This document shows positions 56,405 to 64,000 of a DNA stretch of 64,000 nucleotides, piece after piece. Made by a program: the position numbers and the translations under genes. The notes beneath the pieces were generated by a model. That model was not told where the DNA came from and ran no database searches. It worked only from the letters and a program-made list of their open reading frames with translations. The stretch spans positions 10,485,268-10,549,267 of the forward strand of contig CM056744.1 of the NCBI GenBank assembly GCA_029851415.1, given 5' to 3'. The stretch is from Eretmocerus hayati (Eukaryota; Arthropoda; Insecta; Hymenoptera; Aphelinidae). How positions within the stretch are numbered: position 1 is the first letter of the stretch; the number at the start of each line of letters is the position of its first letter.

Positions 56405-57106
56405 CCGCTCCACTGTAGCTCCCGCGTATTCTCGCGCTATCACCTCGTTGAATACTACCTGGTAGAAAGCATCAAGTACCATCGAGACTCGGGTTTCCGT
56501 GCAGGCTTTTCCAGCTAGGTACCTGCGGCGAAGCGTTCACAAGTGCGTTACCCCACGCCTTGTGTGGCAGAGTGTGCTCCAAGTTGATCATCTTCTTGGT
56601 CCAGTAGAAGCTGAGTAGCAGAGGCCTGGGTAGTAGCGATCCTTCAGGTACTGAGTAGGGAGCTACGAAATATTCGAGCCACCAAGGCAAGTTTTTTCAA
56701 TATTCTGTAGCTTTCTTGTTTTATATGTAACACCGATGTCCCAATCTTCCATTTGAAAACATTCTCTTGAATGCTCAGAAAAAATTGATCATATACATGA
56801 ATGCTAACCTCAACTTTGGATCCATACAAGTTGTTGGTTGTTTGAGCATACTCAAATGGATCTTTTTATTGAGGTTTTGAAGTGTATTTGTGGACACTGA
56901 TTCAGATATTTCATGTTCCACAACTCTCATCACATTTTTTTTGGAGAGTGGAGGCTTTCTTTGAAGACTGGTGCTTAGCACATGACATCTGTATGTAGTA
57001 CATCCATTGTTTTGCTATAATGCGAATAAAAGGACATCTATCTATCTATCTATCTGGACTATGAATGGATAACATTTTTGAATGAGATCCTCTATCCAAA
57101 ATTACT
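56405..57106. other. Intergenic stretch with TCTA microsatellite
   Basis: No gene recognised. AATAAAAGG followed by (ATCT)n at about 57026-57055 resembles the 3' tail of some non-LTR retrotransposons, but no coding remnant supports this. Confidence 0.35.
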
Positions 57107-57660
57107 GCACATAAACAGTCTTTTTCTTGTGCAGTAACTTTGTGTCCAAGTAATGGTAGATATTCACCCATGATACTTGGAATGATGTGTTGAGTTTCAA
57201 ATTTCTAGAACACCTTGTTCGTAAGCCATCGGTGGACCTCAAAATGGACTTGGAATTAGAAGATCTTTTCTTTTTTGTATGAAGTGACTTCATGTCCAAC
57301 TATTAGTAGACATTTGTTCACACTACTGGAATGATGGTTTGAGTTTCAGGGTCCTCAAAAACCTTGTTAGCAAGCCATTCGTGGACCTCAGAATTAACTT
57401 CAAATGAGAAGGTCTCTTTTTTCCTCGTAAAGTAAGTTTGTGTGGAAGTCATGGTAGAAATTGACTCATAATACTCGAAATGATGTGTTGAGTTTCAAAT
57501 TTCTAAAATACCTTGTTCGTGAGCCATCGGTGGACCTCAAAATGAACTTTAAACTAGGAGATCTTTTTTTTGTTTAAACTGACTTAATGTTCAACTATTA
57601 GTAGATATTTGTTCAAACTCGTGGGAATGATGTCTTGAGTTCCAAACTTCTAGAATTCTC
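57107..57660. repeat. Tandem repeat, ~153-bp unit, about 3.6 copies
   Basis: Units starting near 57107, 57262, 57413 and 57566 each run TCTTTTTTTTGT, then a GTCCAACTATTAGTAGA-type segment, then GAATGATGTGTTGAGTTTCAAA, then AGCCATCGGTGGACCTCAAA. Confidence 0.85.
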
Positions 57661-58996
57661 CCTTCCAAGGACGAGTGTGCCTCAATGGCTCTTAATTCAT
57701 TTGTCAAGTGGATATACAGATGAGTCATTCTGGAGCAAGCTGGACAAAACCGTCACCAGGGGGGTCTGGGAAAATTCCGCAAAAATTTTTTTCTATCAGT
57801 ACTATGTTGAAATAGTACGAAAAATTTTTTTTCAGATTTTTTCGGCCCCCCCCCTGTGGGCCCCAGGGCCCATGAAAGAGCCATTTTAGGCCCTTTTTGC
57901 TTTCTCTGAAGAGAAAGCTTTGTTTTCGACACAGCAAATTTTTGATCAATTTTTCCATTCAACTCAATATTTTCTTCAACATGATTCATCTTATCACAAA
58001 AGTGCTTTAACCATCTTATTCCTCTCGCCAAAATCTAACGATTGTAAGTAACACTTTTCCCCTTATAATCCTCAAAAACCCCCCAGTGACTCATCTTTCC
58101 GGCCCTTTGTCTGTGTCTGTGTGTGTGTATGTGTGTTTTTTTTTGCGCCACGCTTTCTCTTCTACACTCCACCTTATCGATTTTTGCTTTTTTACAAGTT
58201 GTATAGAATCATTCAGAGATGAGACCAGTGATTTGCCTGGTCTCCTCTCCAAATCGAATTTAATTTAAACGTTTTTTGAGGTAAAATCGCTGAAATTGTG
58301 TACTTTCATACTAAAATATCTCTTTCTAACTTTACCTTACCCCAATTTTGATTACCTAGGCTATGGTTTTTTTGGCTCAATCTATCTTTTGGTTAATACC
58401 GAAATTCCATTCAAACTCCATCAACGTAAATTTTTATAAAAAAACCAAAATTTCCAACAAAAACAGCAATTTGAGCATGTTTAGACCTATTCTATCGAAA
58501 TTCTGTTTCAACCAAATTACACGTTTTGCTAAAAAAACCTCACTTTAGGTAGCCCAAATCCCGATAACTATTTTCCTCAAAAAAATAACTCAAAATATAC
58601 GAAAATATTTTTTCAATATTCATACTTTCCTTATATCTCTCCTCTAAACTACTTTATTCAAATTTTACTCAACTAAGTTGATACTTTTTCATCGTTCTAA
58701 ATCGATTGGTTGATACCGAATTTTCTCAAAATCCGTTTTAATACATTCAAAATCCCATTTATTCCCGAAAAATCCAAATTTTTTCAAAATACTCCATTTT
58801 TATAATCCTTACACCAACTATATTAAAATTTCCCCTCAACCATACTGCATATATTCCATGGAAAACCCTAGTTTAGGTCATCTGAATTCCCCTAAAAGGC
58901 AATCTCCTTATAATAACTCAAAATATTAGAAGGAAATCGCATCTAAAATTCATTTTCCGCTATTACCCACCCCCTAAACTAATATATACAAATTTT

Positions 58997-60014
58997 GGAG
59001 GACTTAGAACAAGCATGTTTGTCCAAATTACATTTCAAACCTCTTCTATATGTTAGATATGTGGATGATATTTACATGATCATTCCTAAGAAAGAGATTA
59101 ATCATGTACTTGATGTTTTCAACTCTTACGATGAAAGGTTGCAATTTACCCATGAACTGGAAGTTGATGGTAAACTGAGTTTTCTTGAAGTACTAACAAT
59201 ACGAGAAAGTGATAAAGTAACCTTTGATTGGTATCACAAACCTACTTACTCCGGAAGAATTTTAAATTATCATTCACATCATCATATTTCCCAAAAAAGA
59301 GCAATGGTCTATAGTTTGGTTGATAAAGCTTTATTACTCTCCGATCGAAAGTTCCATAACAAGAATATCAAAATTGTTAAAAATATTTTGGAAGAAAATA
59401 ATTATCCCACCCAGTTCATCAATTACCATGTCAGCAAACGTATCAATCGTAACTCACAAAGTCAATTAGTTTCAAATCAACAAGATGCAAGCAATTTTAC
59501 TAACAGAAAGAATGCATTCATGAATATCAGCCTACCATACATCGTTGGTTTTTATGAGATGGTTTCCAAAAAACTTAGTAAGTACAGTGTCAAATGTATA
59601 CCAAGGATTACTAATAATTTGAGTTCCTTAATAGTCAGAGGTAAAGACAAGACTGAAAAATTAAAAAGAAATAATGTTGTTTATAAGGTTTGTTGTAAGA
59701 ATTGTGAAGCTGTGTATGTGGGAGAAACAAAGAGAACAGTTGCAAAGAGAATGAGTGAACATATTGGTGATATTGGGAAATTAGAGAAAAAAACTGTCAT
59801 AGCTGAACATACAAGAAATTTAAAACATGAATTTGATTTTGAACAAGTGAAAATATTAGATTCGGAAGTTAATTGGAGAAAAAGAATTGTATCGGAAATG
59901 GTTAACATCAGAATTGAGAGATTCGCCATAAATAAGAAGGAGGACAGTCAGAACATCCATCAAGTATACGCTCCAATCTTACGAAGAATGAGAGATAAAG
60001 AACAAAAAAATTAA
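58997..60014 (+). CDS. Penelope-like RT (C-terminal part) plus GIY-YIG endonuclease, 5'-truncated
   Basis: The frame opens without an ATG (the first residues are EDLEQACLSK) and ends at TAA, about 338 residues. RYVDDIYMIIP near residue 25 is the catalytic YVDD motif of reverse transcriptase; FLEVLTIR and WYHKPTYSGR follow as in Penelope RTs. The earlier RT motifs are missing because of truncation. From about residue 225, VVYKVCCKNCEAVYVGETKR is the GIY-YIG nuclease start with the Penelope-type cysteine pair, followed by the RM.EH and AEHTRN helices. An intact copy would reverse-transcribe its RNA at a nicked target. This copy is not autonomous. The downstream frame is still open, so the insertion may be fairly young. 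Confidence 0.93.
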
Positions 60015-60581
60015 AAATAATGGATATCACTCTCATTAGCATCTGTTGTCTCGATATATGTATATTGTGAAAAAAGTAGATTCCTGTAATTTTCCTTTTC
60101 AGTTAAGGGGTTATACCTAGATGTCACCACATACACAATCAATCAATCAATAATAGATTAATGGGATGATCCATCATCACCAGTAACATAAACACTCAGA
60201 CATCATGTCGTTTACATCACATCACAGTCAATTTTACTAGTCAAAATAGTCTTTTTTAAAAATAACATAAACTTCCTCTCGCAATATGGATCAATCAAAA
60301 AGTTTTTGTGATAGTGCAATTAGAGCAATAGTGATTACCATCGTCACAATTAGGTAAACAAATCTTATTCCTTGGAGGTTATGGCATTGTATGTACAACT
60401 CTTCATATTTTTTCAGAGTGGTATTGATAGAAATTATTGACTCTCATCTATGAAGATGAGTAAAAAAAAAAAGGGACTTTTTATGAGAATGAGGTTGAGA
60501 GATTAAGGTAAATGAGCATCCACTAATGTGATATAACTGTATGTTTTAGTTCTTATATTGTATGTGTAATTCATAATTTTT

Positions 60582-60630
60582 TAGACCTGATGAGGACAGC
60601 AAAGTAACTGTCGAAACGTTGTCATGAATA
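60582..60630 (+). ncRNA. Hammerhead-ribozyme-like motif in Penelope-like 3' region
   Basis: CTGATGA (60587-60593), then a stem II GGACAG...CTGTC with an 8-nt loop (60594-60612, one bulged G), GAAA (60613-60616) and C-GTT-G closing a one- to two-pair stem III before the GTC cleavage triplet ending at 60623. This is the conserved hammerhead core in the minimal form described for Penelope-like elements. Stem I directly next to the core pairs poorly; ATTCAT (60569) and ATGAAT (60624) could pair at a distance. Confidence 0.6.
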
Positions 60631-61290
60631 AACACCAATTGACTCGCAAATCAGCTGCAGTATCATTGTAATTGTCAATTCAAGCGAGTGCTTCAACATG
60701 GATAATATATACAAATTTTACTCAACTAAGTTTATACTTTTTCATCGTTCTAAATCGATTAGTTGATACCGAATTTTTCAAAATCCTTTTAAATACATTC
60801 AAAATCCAATTTATTCCCAAAAAATCCAAATTTTTTTTAAAAAACTCCATTTTTATGATCAATCCATCAACTATATCAAAATTTTCCCTCAACCAGACTA
60901 CATATCTTCCATGAAAAACCCCAGTTTAGGTCATCTTAATTCCCCTGAGAGTGAATCTCGTGATAATAACCCAAAATATTAGAAGAAAATTGCAGCTAAA
61001 ATTCATTTTATCCTCATATCTCCCTCTACAACTAATCTATCCACCTTTTAATGGAGTAGAGAGATACTTTTCCCTCATTCTACATCGATTGGTTTGATTC
61101 AATAATTGGATTGTGAGTGTGATATGAAATGCAATTGAATCAGATTGAAAAATAAAACTATTTTGTAGGAATCCCAATCATCATTTTGGAATTTGATCAG
61201 TTTTGCAAATTTCTCATTAGTTTCAGTGAACCTCTTAAACTATTTCGCTAAGAGAAAGCGCTCTGCTAATCTCATTTAGCAGCGTATTTA

Positions 61291-63033
61291 GCCTATCCTA
61301 GGAAAATCATAGTTCCAACGCAATTCAATATTTTTCAACGTACTTGGGCGCATTTTTCTCGTCAAGACTAGTACTTTTGAGAAAAAAATTGTCCAAGGCC
61401 ACTCAGTGAGCCTGACGACTTCTGCAAGCTAATTATTGAGAGTAAATTTTAGCGATTTTTGGGCCTGCTTCAAAGCGATCTAGCTCGCACTAGACATGTG
61501 ATAATCGACTTCTGCAGGGGGTCATTTCAAAGGTCTTGGAAAAACCTACAATTTGACCACCTGCACAAGTCGATTATCGTACTTTTTATAGGAGCTATAG
61601 CCGATACAAGTTGAGCTATTTACGAAAAAGTCGAAAATTCAGGACTCGATTCCAAAAATATATCTTAATTTTTTTCACGACACTCGTGCAAAAATATTCT
61701 TTGAGACATCTACTTTCATTTAAAAAAATTTGGCGGAGGTTATTTGTTTTGATTTTTTTTGCCGAGCATTACAAAATGCCGCATTTCGTGGTTTTAGCAA
61801 AAACGGCATCATCGACTACGGTCACATATGCTCCCATCTGGACTGATGTGCAGCAATCTGTGTGAAAGTACTCTCCAAAGTACCCCCAAGTACGTGTAAG
61901 AAGTTGCGGGGACGAGCCTCCACCCAGGAGCGAGCTGTAGGTTCTATTTACCGTGTCCAAGATAGGCATTATTTTGGCTATTCGAGCGTAAGCGACTGAG
62001 AGCATGATTTTACTCGTTCTGGCTTACAAATGAGATAATGGGCTAGAATGAGGATCCAAACATATTTTTCCGACTCAAAATGACCATCTGAACACAATTC
62101 CGAGGTCAGTTCAGCTCTAGAATGTCGTCTAGTGCCTCAACGGTGTCAGAACTCGTCGACAGAATCTAAGTTCTTGAGGGGCAGAGGGACGACTATTTTA
62201 GAGCAAAACTGACCTCGGAATTGTGTTCAGATGGTCATTTTGAGTCGGAAAAATATGTTTGGACCCCTAATCTAGCCCATTATCTCATTTGTAAGCCAGA
62301 ACGAGTAAAATCATGCTCTCAGTCGCTTACGCTCGAATAGCCAAAATAATGCCTATTTTGGACACGGTGAATAGAACCTACATCTCGCTCCTGGGTGGAG
62401 GCTCGTCGTCCCCGCAACTTCTTACACGTACTTGGGGGTACTTTGGGGAGTACTTTCACACAGATTGGTGTACATCAGTCCAGATGGGAGCATATGTGAC
62501 CGTGGTCGATGATGCCGTTTTTGCTAAAACCACGAAATGCGGCATTTTGTAATGCTCGGCAAAAAAAATCAAAAAAAAAATAACCTCCGCCAAATTTTTT
62601 TTACTGAAAGTAGATGTCTGAAAAAACATTTTCGCACAAGTTTCATGAAAAAAAATTGAGATATATTTTTGGAATCGAGTCCTGAATTTTCGACTTTTTC
62701 GTAAATAGCTCAACTTGTATCGGCTATAGCTCCTATAAAAAGTACGATAATCGACTTCTGCAGGTAGTCAAATTGTAGGTTTTTTTCAAGACCTTTAAAA
62801 TGACCACCTGCAGAAGTCGATTATCACATGTCCAGTAGGAGCTAGATCGCTTTAAAGCAGGCCCAAAAATCGCTAAAATTTACTCTCAATAATTAGCTTG
62901 CAGAAGTCGTCAGGCTCACTGAGTGGCCTTGGACAATTTTTTTTCAAGAGTACTAGTCTTGCCGATAAAAATGCGCCCAAGTACGTTGAAAAATATTGAA
63001 TTCCGTTCGAACTATGATTTTCCTAGGATAGGC
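61291..63033. mobile_element. Palindromic TA-flanked element (1743 bp)
   Basis: Ends GCCTATCCTAGGAAAATCAT and its inverse, bordered by TA. The arms meet near 62.17 kb, with matching open stretches on opposite strands (for example 61769-62005 minus and 62313-62552 plus) that differ by only a few residues. No transposase. Confidence 0.87.
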
Positions 63034-63216
63034 TAAAAAAGGGCCTAAGATGGCCCTTTCATGGGCCCTGGGGCCCACAGGGGGGGGGCCGGAAAAATCT
63101 GAAAAAAATTTTTTCGTACTATTTCAATATAGCACTAATGGAAAAAAAATTTTGCGGAATTTTCCCAGACCCCCCTGGTGACGGTTTTGTCCAGCTTGCT
63201 CCAGAATGACTCAGAT

Positions 63217-63660
63217 ACATTCTTATGTACTGATTTTATCTTGTAGAATTCATCTTAAGATCCAAATATGAACAGTACTTTGAGACGCTGATTGGATTAT
63301 ACATCATATATTCCAATTGTCACAATACTCATTCATGAATACAATCATTCTCTGTAAATTATTTGCATAGCTGTATACAAGATTCCTAGTTGCATCAAAA
63401 TATCACAGGACGTTTTAGTATTTGGTATAACAAATCCAACTGGAACCAAATTTCAGGGTTGTAAGGTGATTGAATCGTTGACAGTCTTGACATGCTGCCT
63501 CTCTAATTTACACTGTACATCCTATTGTATCTGCAACCTACTAGTTTTGCACCGCCATCAAATGGGGATCATGTGAGTAACATTGTTGAATAGCTTACAA
63601 ATTTCTGCTGCTTTTTCATGAACTTAATGAAGTATTTGACTTTTTAGTCCTATTGCATGC
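63217..63660. other. Non-coding stretch before the possible SAM-like exon
   Basis: No feature recognised. It may hold upstream exon or promoter sequence of the gene running off the right edge. Confidence 0.35.
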
Positions 63661-63763
63661 ATGGAGGAGGTACAGGTTGAGGTGAAGTCCTTATCTGTGG
63701 AGAAGTTGGGTGATTTTCTTCAGGAACCCAATTTACATGCAGAGACTATCCAATCTCTAGCAG
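63661..63763 (+). CDS. Possible first coding exon with SAM-like N-terminus (partial)
   Basis: An ATG opens 34 codons plus one base and runs into a good donor (G|GTGAGA at 63764). The peptide begins MEEVQVEVKSLSVEKLGDFL and continues QEPNLHAETIQSLA. The pattern of acidic start, then a LSVE..GDFL helix, resembles the first helices of a SAM-type domain. A plausible acceptor (TTTTTAG) lies just upstream, so this could also be an internal exon. The rest of the gene would lie beyond the window. Only one exon is visible, so a chance open frame is still possible. Confidence 0.3.
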
Positions 63764-64000
63764 GTGAGACAATATTTCAATTTTCCTCAGTTTGTGGACA
63801 ACTCTGGTGCTCCATTCCATATTCTTGGGACACAAATTGTCTCAAATACCATTGCCTCGCCATGGATACTTGTAGTAATATAACGGTTGAGTGTAGGTTT
63901 CGCGAATCATTAGCATCTAAATGATGACATAATAACACAAGCTCAATATCGGTAGAGGTTTACAGGATACAAGACTCGCAAAAATCATCTTGTGCGTTTT

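Larger units (their letters stand above)
58997..60702 (+). mobile_element. 5'-truncated Penelope-like retroelement (1706 bp) with 17-bp target duplication
   Basis: TAATATATACAAATTTT occurs at 58980-58996 and again at 60703-60719. Between them are the RT/GIY-YIG frame and a 3' region with a hammerhead-like motif. The 5' end begins inside the RT domain, the usual truncation of target-primed insertion. The empty site is one satellite unit. Confidence 0.92.
58290..61130. repeat. Tandem satellite, ~320-330 bp unit, split by a retroelement
   Basis: The landmark GGTTGATACC (or GGTTAATACC) occurs at about 58390, 58708 and 60761 and, degenerate, at 61091. Subtracting the retroelement insertion gives steps of about 318, 330 and 330 bp. 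Shared blocks include CTACTTTTTCATCGTTCTAAA and TTTAGGTCATCT. Confidence 0.75.
57722..63212. mobile_element. 5.5-kb composite bounded by ~175-bp inverted ends
   Basis: GAGTCATTCTGGAGCAAGCT at 57722 is mirrored by AGCTTGCTCCAGAATGACTC ending at 63212. The arms (57722-57897 and 63036-63212) pair throughout, including GGGGGTCTGGGAAAATTCCG and GGGCCCATGAAAG. AGAT flanks both ends. The interior holds a satellite array, a Penelope-like element and a 1.74-kb palindrome. No transposase was found. Confidence 0.7.

Noticed and set aside
57026..57055. 3' end of a non-LTR retrotransposon
   Set aside because: Only AATAAA followed by a (ATCT)n tail is visible; no reverse transcriptase remnant upstream.
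61611..62713. Mirrored frames beginning MSYLRKSRKF and MLSVAYARIAK
   Set aside because: Palindrome arms again; differences are frame-neutral only by chance and no domain is seen.

Overview
This window is nuclear DNA from an arthropod, almost certainly an insect. It is AT-rich, its genes are split by many introns, and it carries a canonical insect-type odorant receptor, a carboxylesterase and a Penelope-like retroelement. The receptor's C-terminal signature resembles hymenopteran receptors, so a wasp-like host is plausible, but that is inference. There is no sign of bacterial or proviral organisation.

Four complete genes can be rebuilt from splice sites and reading phase. (1) 2898-6135, minus: a 116-aa secreted helical protein whose two main exons are tandem 126-nt duplicates. 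(2) 20162-27774, plus: a 7-exon, 526-aa carboxylesterase with an intact Ser-Glu-His triad. (3) 30511-37966, minus: a 9-exon, 412-aa odorant receptor. (4) 50528-54702, plus: a 5-exon, 158-aa secreted protein of unknown family. A possible SAM-like first exon at 63661-63763 would continue past the right edge. The genes look unrelated in function; two secreted-protein genes and two chemosensory or detoxification genes share a repeat-rich neighbourhood.

Most of the rest is mobile DNA dominated by long inverted-repeat (foldback) elements, from about 0.35 to 5.5 kb. Several have identifiable target duplications (TA, TTAA, 9 bp). Some are nested: three deep at 12.8-15.7 kb, and one large foldback at 43.9-47.8 kb holds at least two more. 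Two families appear twice at almost the same length (1368/1370 bp and 787/787 bp). Others sit in introns of the genes above. Also present are a hAT remnant in an intron of gene 1, a pogo/Tigger-like MITE in an odorant receptor intron, a Harbinger-like MITE, satellites and minisatellites, and two GC-rich islands.

At 57.7-63.2 kb a composite with matching inverted ends contains a ~325-bp tandem satellite. A 5'-truncated Penelope-like element (RT-GIY-YIG ORF, hammerhead-like motif, 17-bp target duplication) is inserted in the satellite, followed by a 1.74-kb palindrome. The stretches 6.1-12.8 kb, 17.9-20.2 kb and 49.5-50.5 kb contain no gene that I can support.
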